Assembly: GCA_022340565.1 (NCBI GenBank)
Contig: JAJDNR010000015.1
Location: 1 to 62,663 of the forward strand
Length of the DNA stretch: 62,663 bases
Reading direction: 5' to 3'
Source of the DNA: Desulfofustis sp.
GTDB taxonomy: Bacteria; Desulfobacterota; Desulfobulbia; Desulfobulbales; Desulfocapsaceae
Positions 34,306-43,252 of the stretch are shown one piece after another; position 1 is the stretch's first letter; each line of letters starts with the position of its first letter. The notes beneath the pieces are model-generated. The model was not told the DNA's origin. It worked only from the letters and a program-made list of their open reading frames with translations, and ran no database searches. The position numbers and the translations under genes were made by a program.

Positions 34306-37300
34306 ATGTTTCGTGGCATCGTCGTTACTACGAGCCAGTTCGCTTTCTTCATTCTTTCAATCATACTCGCCTCGACGGCTTGTGCCGATCAGCACTGCTC
34401 TCATCCCATGGCGCGGATGGTTTCAGTTCAGGGTGATGTGCAATTCCGCCAGGCAGAGCAGAGCGAATGGCTGCCGGTCGAACTGGACAAGGCATTTTGT
34501 GCCGGGGATGTGCTGCGGGTCGGCCGGGGAGGGCGGGCGGCGGTGGTACTCAGCAATGAGTCGATTCTGCGCGTCGATCAGAACACCACCATCAGCTTTG
34601 GAGGCAGCGAACAGCAGTTCTCGCTGCTCAACCTCATCCAGGGGGTTCTTCACATTTTCAGCCATCGGCCCCGATCCCTGAAGGTCTCGACCCCCTATGT
34701 GAACGGTGCGGTAGAGGGCACCGAATTTCTGGTATCGACTGATGAAAATCGATCTTTTATCAGTGTCTTTGAAGGACAGGTAATTGCTTCCAACGAATAT
34801 GGTACCATCCAGGTCGGCAGCGGCCAGTCGGTATCGGCAGCACAGGGCGCAGCCCCGATCCATGAAACGGTTGTGAGGCCTCGCGATGCCGTGCAGTGGA
34901 CACTGTACTATCCGGCCATATGGGACAGTACCTCGATTACCGGCGGCGACGAAGCCGCCGGCCGGCTGACCGAGGCGGCTCGAGACCTGTCTGTCGGCAG
35001 GGTAGAGGAAGCACGCGCTATTCTCGAGCGCTTCCCCGACCGCGGTGACGCGGTGGCACTGTTGTCAATCATCGAGGTGGTCCAGAACAACACCGAAATG
35101 GCCATGACGCTGGCGGAACAGGCCGTTGCCTTATCCCCCGATTCGGCGACGGCCGGCCTGGCGCTGTCATATGCGAGCCAGGCGGCGTTCGATCTGCAAG
35201 GTGCGCTTGCAGCTTTGCTGCACTCAGCTCGGATGAATCCCGACAACAGCCTGGTAATGGCCCGGCTGGCCGAGCTTCAGATGTCCTCCGGTCTGCTCGA
35301 CGAGGCGCTTGCATCAGCCCGCCGGGCAGAACAGCTGTCCCCGGACAACGGACGGGCCCAGGCGGTGTTCGGGTTTGCCTTTCTGGCGAATGTGGATACC
35401 GAGTCGGCCGAGGCGGCCTTTACCAGGGCAATCAGGCTCGATCAGGCGATGCCGCTGGCCAGGCTCGGGCTCGGCTTGACCATGATACGGCAGGGTAAGG
35501 TGGAGGCCGGGCGAAGCGAGATCGAAATCGCGGCCGCGCTCGACCCCGGCAGTTCCGTGATTCGCAGTTATCTCGGCAAGGCCTATTACGAGGAAAAGCG
35601 TGAGCTGCTTGCCTCCCGGCAATACCGAATCGCCACGGAACTGGACCGCGCCGACCCGACGCCGTGGCTGTACGCTGCGATCCTGAATCAGACGCAAAAT
35701 CGTCCGGTGGAGGCGCTCGAGTCGATCCAGAAATCGATCGAGCTCAACGATAACCGGGCGGTGTACCGTTCCAGCTTCCTACTCGACGATGACCTTGCCA
35801 CCCGCAGCGCCAGTCTGGGCCGCATTTACCAGGATCTTGGCTTCGAGCAGCTGGCCCTGGCGGAAGGATGGAAATCGGTCGCCCATCAGCCGGGGAACTA
35901 TTCGGCTCACCGGTTTCTGTCCGACAGCTATCGGAAGCTCCCGCGCCACGAAATAGCCCGGGTCAGCGAACTGCTGAAATCACAGCTCCTGCAGCCGCTC
36001 AACATCAATCCGGTACAGCCGCAGCTCGGCAAAAGCGACCTGGCAATCCTGGAGAGCGCAGGGCCGGGTCAGGCGGCGCTCAACGAATACAATTCACTCT
36101 TTCTGAGAAACCGCTTGGCGCTGCAGGCAAGCGGCCTGGCCGGAAGCAACGGCACCTTCGGCGATGAGCTTGTCCAGTCGACCGTGTGGAACCGGCTGTC
36201 CTACAGCATCGGCCAGTATTACTACGAAACGGACGGGATACGGGAGAACAACGACCAGCGAAGTGAATTGTACAACGGGTATCTGCAGGGCATGGTTTCC
36301 CCCCGGACCAGCTGGATGTTCGAGCTGCGTTACGACGACTATGAGTACGGCGATTTGACGATGATCATCGATCCGGCGGTATACAGCTACGTACCGACCC
36401 TTCGTCAGGAATCGGAAACCCGAAACGGGCGGGTGGGATTTCGTCATGATTTTCATCCCCGTTCGACCCTGATCGGCACCGCAATCTTTGAAACAAATGA
36501 TTATTCCGTGACGGGATGGGAAGAGCTGGGTTCCTCCGTCAACATATTCGCTGATTTTGATGGGCTGTCCGGGGAGCTTCAGCACCTGTACCGCACTGAA
36601 CGGATGAGTTTCCAGAACGGGATCGGATATCTTTATATGGATGAACAGGACACGATTGAGCTGGTGTTTCCCTTCCCGCTGGAGACCGTGACCGATTATG
36701 ATAACAGGGAGGCCAACATCTACAGCTATGCCCAGTTTGAACTCCCCTATAATCTCATAGCCACGGTTGGCTTGAGCGGAGATTTCGTCGACAATTCTGC
36801 TGCTGATCGGGACGAGATAAACCCGAAACTCGGGCTCACGTGGCAGCCCACGGATTCCACACTGATCCGCGGGGCGATTTTTAAAACGGTGGGCCGGGTT
36901 TTTCTCAATCGGCAGACCATCGAACCGACCACTGTCGCAGGATTCAACCAATTTTTCAATGACGCCCTGTCCTCCATGGTGTGGACCTATGGAATCGGCC
37001 TTGACCAGATCTTTTCAGACAGGCTGTTCGGCGGTATCCAGTTCATGTATCGTGATCTCGACAGCCCCTACACCACCTTTTCGGAACTGGAGGGGATCCC
37101 CGTGGAGGCGGAGGAGCAGCGGCAAGAGCAAATCGGATCCGCTTATTTGTACTGGGCCCCGTTATCCTGGGCCTCACTCGGGTTCGAGTATTTCTACGAG
37201 GATTTCAGCCAGGACGAGCTCGATATCGGGGGCATATTCGGGGTCAAAGGGGTGACCACCCAGTGGTTCGCTCCCCAGATCAGGGTTTTCCTTCCGTCAG

Positions 37301-37563
37301 GCTTCAGCGCCCGAATCCAAGCCAACTATGTCGATCAGGAAAGAGACTTTGACGAGTATATTCCGCTGAGTGCGGTTAAAAGCGATCAGTTCTGGCAGGT
37401 CGATCTGGGCCTGAGCTACCGCTTACCCAAACGTTACGGCATGATAACGCTCGGAGTTAACAATCTGTTCGACGATGAGTTCAACTTTATCGATACCGAC
37501 CCGGCGAATCCGCGGTTCCAGTCCGACCAGAAGGTGATGCTCAGTTTCACGATCCAGCTGTAA
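34306..37563 (+). CDS. FecR-TPR-outer-membrane beta-barrel fusion protein
   Basis: 1085 residues. A signal peptide (residues 8-27, FFILSIILASTACA) leads into a FecR domain at about 35-190 (SVQGDVQFRQA, LRVGRGGRAAVVLSN, STPYVNGAVEGTEF, SVFEGQV). Residues about 215-570 are tetratricopeptide repeats (for example ALSYASQAAFDLQGALAAL, DEALASARRAEQLSPDNGRA). From about 615 to the end the sequence alternates polar and aromatic strands (QYYYETDGIR, SWMFELRYDDYEYG, LGLSYRLPKRYGMITLGVNN-LFDDEF) like the barrel and last strands of TonB-dependent receptors, but no plug domain is visible. It probably sits in the outer membrane with periplasmic FecR and TPR parts. GGAGGAAA precedes the ATG. Confidence 0.82.
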   Translation: MFRGIVVTTSQFAFFILSIILASTACADQHCSHPMARMVSVQGDVQFRQAEQSEWLPVELDKAFCAGDVLRVGRGGRAAVVLSNESILRVDQNTTISFGGSEQQFSLLNLIQGVLHIFSHRPRSLKVSTPYVNGAVEGTEFLVSTDENRSFISVFEGQVIASNEYGTIQVGSGQSVSAAQGAAPIHETVVRPRDAVQWTLYYPAIWDSTSITGGDEAAGRLTEAARDLSVGRVEEARAILERFPDRGDAVALLSIIEVVQNNTEMAMTLAEQAVALSPDSATAGLALSYASQAAFDLQGALAALLHSARMNPDNSLVMARLAELQMSSGLLDEALASARRAEQLSPDNGRAQAVFGFAFLANVDTESAEAAFTRAIRLDQAMPLARLGLGLTMIRQGKVEAGRSEIEIAAALDPGSSVIRSYLGKAYYEEKRELLASRQYRIATELDRADPTPWLYAAILNQTQNRPVEALESIQKSIELNDNRAVYRSSFLLDDDLATRSASLGRIYQDLGFEQLALAEGWKSVAHQPGNYSAHRFLSDSYRKLPRHEIARVSELLKSQLLQPLNINPVQPQLGKSDLAILESAGPGQAALNEYNSLFLRNRLALQASGLAGSNGTFGDELVQSTVWNRLSYSIGQYYYETDGIRENNDQRSELYNGYLQGMVSPRTSWMFELRYDDYEYGDLTMIIDPAVYSYVPTLRQESETRNGRVGFRHDFHPRSTLIGTAIFETNDYSVTGWEELGSSVNIFADFDGLSGELQHLYRTERMSFQNGIGYLYMDEQDTIELVFPFPLETVTDYDNREANIYSYAQFELPYNLIATVGLSGDFVDNSAADRDEINPKLGLTWQPTDSTLIRGAIFKTVGRVFLNRQTIEPTTVAGFNQFFNDALSSMVWTYGIGLDQIFSDRLFGGIQFMYRDLDSPYTTFSELEGIPVEAEEQRQEQIGSAYLYWAPLSWASLGFEYFYEDFSQDELDIGGIFGVKGVTTQWFAPQIRVFLPSGFSARIQANYVDQERDFDEYIPLSAVKSDQFWQVDLGLSYRLPKRYGMITLGVNNLFDDEFNFIDTDPANPRFQSDQKVMLSFTIQL

Positions 37564-37682
37564 TGGTTGCCGGTTGGCAAGGGGTGCAACGGCTCTGGGC
37601 TTGCGGGCGTGGTGCCGTGCAAGCATGTTTTGATTTGGCAGGCAACGGAAGGCAGTCAAAACCTCAGACGAGGAGCAGAGAG

Positions 37683-37895
37683 ATGAGCGGAGAGAAGAAA
37701 ATCAAACTGAAGTTCAAATTCAAAGGCTATGATGACGAAGGACCGATTATTCTCGACAACGAAAATAACCGGCTCCAGCCAACAGACGGTCCCCCCCCAT
37801 CCGAGGTAAAAGAGGAAAATCTCATGATGCAGGTCTACAGCTACAATCCGACCTGTATTTACATCCCGGCCTATCGCAGATGGTATTGCCGGTAG
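37683..37895 (+). CDS. 70-residue orphan protein with Lys/Phe-rich head and aromatic, Cys-containing tail
   Basis: ATG 37683 has GAGGAGCAGAG directly upstream. The protein opens with an alternating basic/hydrophobic run (KKIKLKFKFKGY), passes through an acidic and Pro-rich centre (LQPTDGPPPSEVKEE), and ends in a compact tail YNPTCIYIPAYRRWYCR with two Cys, five aromatic residues and three Arg. There is no signal peptide. It lies 119 bp after the FecR/TPR gene and converges on the cyclase gene. I do not know the family. The layout, a charged leader and short Cys/aromatic core, resembles a peptide precursor, but no modifying enzyme is adjacent. Confidence 0.55.
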   Translation: MSGEKKIKLKFKFKGYDDEGPIILDNENNRLQPTDGPPPSEVKEENLMMQVYSYNPTCIYIPAYRRWYCR

Positions 37896-37914
37896 CCGGA
37901 ACGCGCTGACGGGG

Positions 37915-40149
37915 TTATTTCTGCAAGGAGATGATCCCGTCCCAGTCTTCTCCGGGGGGGCGGAGCCTGAACTCAGAACTCAACTGCAGGTAGAGACGGG
38001 AAGGCCCGTCGGCTGGATCCAGATCCAGGCATTTCCTGAACGCCGTCTCGGCATCCTTCCAGCGCTTTTGCTGAAACAGTTTAAGGGCGCCGGGAAACGC
38101 ATCATCATAGAGGCTCCGCGTATCGGCTGAGGTTATTTCATAGGGCAGCAGCTGATACAGCGTGACCGGCCGTTTCTTGCCGCTCATCAGGAAGGAGCCC
38201 ATCAGGCGTGTGGCGATGCTGGAGCACTGCTGGATCGTTTCCTCGGAAGCCAGAATCCAGGTGCCGAGATTTTTGTTGATATTCTCTATCCGTGACGCGG
38301 TGTTGACGATATCGCCCACCGGCGCATACTCATAATGACCCTCGGCACCGATATTGCCCATCAGCAGGTTGCCCGAATGCAGGCCGATCCGAGTGGGCAG
38401 TGCCCGCTGGGGATGACTCCGGTTGAACGATTCGATGGTATGGAAAATGTCCAGTGCGGCACTGCAGGCATGTTCCTTGTTGGCACTGCTGGGATCTGTG
38501 GAAGGCCACATGGAGAACATCGCGTCTCCGACCACGTTGCAGATGAGCCCGCCGTGCCGATTCACCGAGCCGAACATCAGCTCAAAATAGTTTTTCATGA
38601 CCGCGCTCAATTCCTTGGGATCGAGGCGTTCCGACAGGGTCGTGTAGTTCTGCGCATCGGTTGCCAGGCAGACGCCGTACACCATCTGATCGCCGGTCCT
38701 AATGGTGGTAAGGTCGCTGGAAATTTCCTCGACGACATTATGGGGCAGATAGAGGCTGAGCGCCTTTTTGATGTGGGTCCGTTCGCGCTGGGTACCGATG
38801 AATCTGATGATTATCGCGGAGAAAAAGATCACCGGAGGCAGCAGGATCAGCCAGGTGATCACCGGCAGCCATATTTGATTGAGGCTGAAGAAATGGTCTG
38901 CTGTGAAAAGACCGCTTCCGATCAATATCAGCAGGGTTGCGATTGAAATGATCGGTGGAAGGGTAAAGGAGATGATGCTGTAGATCGTTGCCGAGCAGAT
39001 CAGCAGCAGGATTGAGAGCGATACCGGAAACAGCTTCAACTGTGTATCATGCAGGAGATTTGCAAATACCGACGCAGCTACCTCCACCCCGCTCAGATCG
39101 AGTCCGTCGGCTTGGGTGAAGACGGTAAAGACGCCGTCGTTCTGTTCAGACCAGGTGGTTGTTTTTGCAGCACCGATGAATACCACCTTGTTGTGAAAGG
39201 CAGTTTTCAGGTCGGCACGGTCGCTTCCCGACAGCACCTCCTGCAGAGAGTAGGTGACAAGCGTTGCCGGGGGACCGTAAAAGTTGACGTAGACATTGTT
39301 TGCGCCGCAATAGGTCTTGACCAGTGACCGGAAGAGCGGATCAACCTCCGGGGACGAAGTGCCCGGCCCATCTGGAGAGAGCGGCCGGGGAACGGCGGAG
39401 GCCGGATGCAGGAGTTGCCGGTAGCGGTGCATGGTCTCGATGAGCCCGACCTCCTCGGTTGCCTGGCGGACTGAGCGGGGGATGGTCCCCATGCCGCTGC
39501 CGGTCACCGTCTTGACGTGGTCATAAAAGGCTTCGTAACGGGGAAGCGCGGCAGCCTGCAGGGCCACCACCGGCAACGTCGGCATATCCCCCGCCGATGC
39601 CTTGAAGGTCCACGACTGGTTGATTCTTCGGGGAATTTTGGGGATCGGGAACGGAGCCGAGGCAAGGGCCGCGTCGGTCAGCAGCGGTGCCGGGGGGACC
39701 AGCTGCTCGATTTCCACGGCCGAACTGACCCGCTGATCCGCCGACTTGCCCTTGTTCATACGGACCAGCTTCTGATAGAGAATCACCCTCCCGTTTTTAC
39801 GCATCGCTTCGGCGAATCTGTGGTCACTGGCTTCATCATGGGGGTCCCCGAAATGAATGTCGAAGACGATGACGGCCGCCCCGAACTGGGTGAGAACCTC
39901 TACCAGATCGGCATAGATTGTGCGGGGCCAGTCCTCTATTTTCGAGTCCAGCTCGAGCAGCTCCGAGGACTGGTCGTCGATGTTGACGATAACCACATCG
40001 GCCGGCGGCTCGATGGAGCCACGGATCTTGAACAGCAGTTCGAGCCCGAACTCGTCCTCGATGCCCTGGCCCAGCGGAGAGAGTAACAGAAGCACCGCGG
40101 CGATCCCGATACTGATGCCGAAAATCAGAGCCTGCCTGAGCCGTTTCAT
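37915..40149 (-). CDS. CHASE2-domain adenylate/guanylate cyclase
   Basis: 744 residues. A membrane helix near the N-terminus is followed by a CHASE2 sensor (about 30-375: VVIVNIDDQSSELL, VIVFDIHFGDPHDE, VVFIGAAKTT, GVEVAASVFANLL), three membrane helices (about 380-460) and a class III cyclase domain (about 490-670). Metal-binding Asp residues lie in CLATDAQNYTTLSE and VVGDAMFSMW, and the AP-x-GD-x-VN-x-ASR region EYAPVGDIVNTASRIE carries the transition-state Asn/Arg. A short TPR-like helix pair ends the protein. CHASE2 cyclases commonly sit beside FecR proteins, as here, so the barrel protein is a plausible partner. Confidence 0.9.
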   Translation of the reverse strand: MKRLRQALIFGISIGIAAVLLLLSPLGQGIEDEFGLELLFKIRGSIEPPADVVIVNIDDQSSELLELDSKIEDWPRTIYADLVEVLTQFGAAVIVFDIHFGDPHDEASDHRFAEAMRKNGRVILYQKLVRMNKGKSADQRVSSAVEIEQLVPPAPLLTDAALASAPFPIPKIPRRINQSWTFKASAGDMPTLPVVALQAAALPRYEAFYDHVKTVTGSGMGTIPRSVRQATEEVGLIETMHRYRQLLHPASAVPRPLSPDGPGTSSPEVDPLFRSLVKTYCGANNVYVNFYGPPATLVTYSLQEVLSGSDRADLKTAFHNKVVFIGAAKTTTWSEQNDGVFTVFTQADGLDLSGVEVAASVFANLLHDTQLKLFPVSLSILLLICSATIYSIISFTLPPIISIATLLILIGSGLFTADHFFSLNQIWLPVITWLILLPPVIFFSAIIIRFIGTQRERTHIKKALSLYLPHNVVEEISSDLTTIRTGDQMVYGVCLATDAQNYTTLSERLDPKELSAVMKNYFELMFGSVNRHGGLICNVVGDAMFSMWPSTDPSSANKEHACSAALDIFHTIESFNRSHPQRALPTRIGLHSGNLLMGNIGAEGHYEYAPVGDIVNTASRIENINKNLGTWILASEETIQQCSSIATRLMGSFLMSGKKRPVTLYQLLPYEITSADTRSLYDDAFPGALKLFQQKRWKDAETAFRKCLDLDPADGPSRLYLQLSSEFRLRPPGEDWDGIISLQK

Positions 40150-40173
40150 GTCCGCTCGCCGGGGTCCGTAGTT

Positions 40174-41724
40174 CTAGATTTTGTAGGCGCTTATTTTATT
40201 CAACAATCCCTGTCGCGAAAGTCCCAGAGCCTTGGCGGCCTGGGAGCGGTTTCCGCCGGTCTCCTCGAGGGCCTGGCGTATCAGCTTTTGTTCCAGTTGG
40301 CTCACGGCTTCTTTGAGGGAACCGGGCTGGCTGTTAAACCGATCGTCCCGATAACCGGGGTGAGCTGATCTGATCCTGTCGGAGAGCATGTCCGCAGAAA
40401 TGGTTTCCAGCCCGGCCGCCATCGTAATGGCCCGCTCCATCTCGTTTTCCAGTTCCCTGACATTGCCCGGCCAGTCGTAATGGGTGAGGATATCGAGGGT
40501 CTGCGGGGTCAGGTGGGGGGTAGGCTTGGCGTATTTGCGGGCGAGTTTTTCCAAAAAATGGCTGCAGAGCAGCAGAATGTCGTCCTTGCGCTGGCGCAGC
40601 GGGGGCGGCGTAATCTGGAAGACGTTGATCCGGTAGTAGAGGTCTTCCCGGAAATTCCCCTGTTCGACCTCCTCGGCGAGGTTGCGGTTGGTCGAGGCAA
40701 TCAGCCGCACCTTGACCTGGACCGTGCGGCTGCCGCCGACCGGACGGAATTGGCCCTCCTGGAGGACGCGCAGCAGCTTCACCTGCATCTGCAGCGACAT
40801 TTCGCCGATCTCGTCGAGAAAAATCGTTCCGCCATCGGCAATCTCGAACAGCCCTTTCTTGTCGGCAACGGCTCCGGTGAACGAACCCTTCACGTGGCCG
40901 AACAACTCGCTTTCGAGCAGGCTTTCCGGCAGTGCCGCACAGTTTTCGGCGATGAAAGCCTTGTCGCCCAGCGGGCCGTTGTAATGAATCACCTTGGCGA
41001 TGAGTTCCTTGCCGGTTCCGGTTTCCCCCTGAATGAGCACCGTGGTCGGGGTGACGATCACTTTTTCCATCAACTCGAAGAGGTTGCGCATCGGCCGGCT
41101 GGTGCCGATTATTTCCTTGAAGCCCGCTTCCGAACGGGCCTGGGAGATGAGTTTTCGCTTCTCCTGTTCCAGCGCATGGAGGTGGTCCTTGAGGTCGCCG
41201 TAGAGTCTGGCGTTCTCCAGCGACGCGGCGATGGTTCCGGACAGTATCTCAAGAAGCTTTCTGTCTCGTTCGTTGAATTCTCCCGAGATCTTGTTGAGGG
41301 CATAGAAAACGCCGATGAACGACCTTCTCGTCTTCAACGGCACGCAGACCATCGACCGGGTCACAAAGTCAGATGACAGTTCGTCGGTGGTATAGACACG
41401 CTCATCATCGGTCACATCGTTGATCAGCACCGACTGGTCGTGCTCCATGACCCAGTTGGCGATCCCCTTGTCATCGGGGAAGGTGAACGATGCGCTCTCC
41501 AGCTTTCCGTCATCGTCCAGTTCCTCGATCATGCGATAAAAATAGAACTCTCTCCTGGTGGAATCATGAAGCGCGATCGACGCACCTTCGATATTGAAAA
41601 GCGGCCTGAGTTTGGTGATGATCTCCATGAACATGTCGTCCAGGTCACGAACCGTGTGAAATGAGGTTACCACTTCACCGAGCAGGGACAGGTCGGTCTC
41701 GGAAAGATGCAGGTCGCTGGCCAT
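40174..41724 (-). CDS. Sigma-54-dependent activator with GAF sensor domain
   Basis: 516 residues. A GAF domain covers about 20-175, then a coiled linker and an AAA+ domain from about 205 with Walker A GETGTGKE, the sigma-54 contact loop GSFTGA (a Ser variant of GAFTGA), Walker B GGTIFLDEIGEM, and the Arg finger region FREDLYYRINVF. The C-terminus is a Fis-type helix-turn-helix (EETGGNRSQAAKALGLSRQGLLNKI). It lies 24 bp upstream of the cyclase gene on the same strand, so the two are probably one operon. The GAF domain could sense a cyclic nucleotide or another small molecule. Confidence 0.93.
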   Translation of the reverse strand: MASDLHLSETDLSLLGEVVTSFHTVRDLDDMFMEIITKLRPLFNIEGASIALHDSTRREFYFYRMIEELDDDGKLESASFTFPDDKGIANWVMEHDQSVLINDVTDDERVYTTDELSSDFVTRSMVCVPLKTRRSFIGVFYALNKISGEFNERDRKLLEILSGTIAASLENARLYGDLKDHLHALEQEKRKLISQARSEAGFKEIIGTSRPMRNLFELMEKVIVTPTTVLIQGETGTGKELIAKVIHYNGPLGDKAFIAENCAALPESLLESELFGHVKGSFTGAVADKKGLFEIADGGTIFLDEIGEMSLQMQVKLLRVLQEGQFRPVGGSRTVQVKVRLIASTNRNLAEEVEQGNFREDLYYRINVFQITPPPLRQRKDDILLLCSHFLEKLARKYAKPTPHLTPQTLDILTHYDWPGNVRELENEMERAITMAAGLETISADMLSDRIRSAHPGYRDDRFNSQPGSLKEAVSQLEQKLIRQALEETGGNRSQAAKALGLSRQGLLNKISAYKI

Positions 41725-42054
41725 GACTGTTCTCCGATTGTAGAGTGAGCGGTGGCGTCGGCACGGTTATGCGAATAGGCGTGTACATCCATTGTACAAC
41801 GCACGGAGACATGCGTCTACTTTATTGACATATGCGGGACATTTTAGCTGCTGCTGCGCTCCCGTGATGCCACGTATTGTTCTAATTACTGTTGTGATAA
41901 CAGGTGATTGTCAGACAAAACCATCAAAATCGACTGGCCCTGGACCATCTGGCACTGCTCTGGCAAGGCCGTTTGCAACGATCGCCCAGGCATCTCGGTT
42001 CATGGCACAAGGGGAAGGGTCAAGAGACGGGGTTCAGCAAACGATGATACGATC

Positions 42055-42933
42055 ATGTATATGGACACGAATTATCTTTTGATGGACAAATCCTTTTCCC
42101 GGCAATCAGACCTCGTATGGACCATGGTCAATGTCAACTCCGCCAGCCAGAAGGGTGATGCCCACGTCATAACCACCGGTAACAGACAGCATATCCTGAT
42201 CGATGCGGGCCACCAGGATACGGCGGAGCGGTCGCTGCTTCCATTTCTCAAGGAGCGGGGTATCAAGTCGTTCGATATCGTGTTCATTTCGCACCCGCAC
42301 CAGGACCATTACGGCGGGCTGGATGTTCTGCTGGATAACGGTATCGGCATCGACGAGATCTATTTCGATCTTCCGGACCGCACCACCTGCGACCGGGAAA
42401 TCCCCTGGGGTTGCGATTATACCGACGTTGTCCGGGTGCACCGGAAGCTTGATCGACGGGGGATTGTGGTCGGTTCCGCCCGAGCCGGGCAGATCTTTCA
42501 GATCGGTAACGGCACCTGCCTTGAAGTCCTCTATGCATTCGACGGTGCAACCTCCCCGGTTGCCGGCATCGATATCAACGATCACTCGCTGGTCATGAGG
42601 CTCAGCCATGGAAAATTCCGCTTTTTGTTCACCGGCGACCTCAATCACAAGTTGGGCGAATACCTGGCGGTAACCTCCGATGATATTGGTGCGGACGTAT
42701 TGAAAGTGCCGCACCATGCCGTCGAAAACCTCGCCCCCAACACCTTCTTTGAAAAAGTCGATCCCCGCTATGGGCTGATATCAGCACCTGAACATCTCTG
42801 GGTAAGCGAGCAGAGCGATCGGGTCAGAAACTGGTTTTCGGATAACGGCATACCGGTCTACATCAGCGGAGTTTCAGGCAACATCAACGTGATCATCGAT
42901 GGCGACCAATTGAACATCCGCGGTGAACTCTGA
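42055..42933 (+). CDS. Metallo-beta-lactamase-fold hydrolase (ComEC C-terminal-like)
   Basis: About 292 residues. The metal-site motif SHPHQDHYGG, then FTGDLN and VPHHAVEN, are in the order found in the hydrolase part of ComEC and related free-standing proteins; the opening VNVNSASQKGDAHVI and LIDAG support this. There is no signal peptide or membrane helix, so it is a soluble enzyme, perhaps a nuclease or phosphodiesterase. The start is uncertain: ATG 42055 or ATG 42061, both without a strong ribosome-binding site. A longer frame from TTG 41908 encodes an unlikely N-terminus. Confidence 0.78.
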   Translation: MYMDTNYLLMDKSFSRQSDLVWTMVNVNSASQKGDAHVITTGNRQHILIDAGHQDTAERSLLPFLKERGIKSFDIVFISHPHQDHYGGLDVLLDNGIGIDEIYFDLPDRTTCDREIPWGCDYTDVVRVHRKLDRRGIVVGSARAGQIFQIGNGTCLEVLYAFDGATSPVAGIDINDHSLVMRLSHGKFRFLFTGDLNHKLGEYLAVTSDDIGADVLKVPHHAVENLAPNTFFEKVDPRYGLISAPEHLWVSEQSDRVRNWFSDNGIPVYISGVSGNINVIIDGDQLNIRGEL

Positions 42934-43107
42934 GCCACGGATGTCCCGCCGGTTCCCGGCGGCTTCGCTGTATTGCGGCCGCGGTCAATCGGGACTGCGC
43001 TGCCCTCGATCTGAGAGTCTTTTCTCCCTGTCTTTCTGGCATCGTAATCCTGTGCAGGCTTTTTCGGCACATGTTCAGCCTCGGTAAAATCGCAGATAGG
43101 TGGAAAA

Positions 43108-43142
43108 ATCACCTGAGGTGATGTAACGTAAAGGGCGTTACA
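43108..43142. promoter_or_regulatory. Two adjoining perfect palindromes
   Basis: ATCACCT-G-AGGTGAT (43108-43122) directly abuts TGTAACG-N7-CGTTACA (43122-43142). Both are perfect inverted repeats and lie about 110 bp upstream of the Mrr-like gene in an otherwise featureless 320-bp gap (42934-43252). They could be paired operator sites or tandem hairpins. Confidence 0.5.
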
Positions 43143-43252
43143 GGGGGCAGAAGCGACGGGCTGAATGGTACCCGTGCAATGGAACTGAACATTGAGACGA
43201 TGCTGCCGTCGTGCGGGTGACCCGCGGCAGCCTGAAGGTACGGGACGGATAG

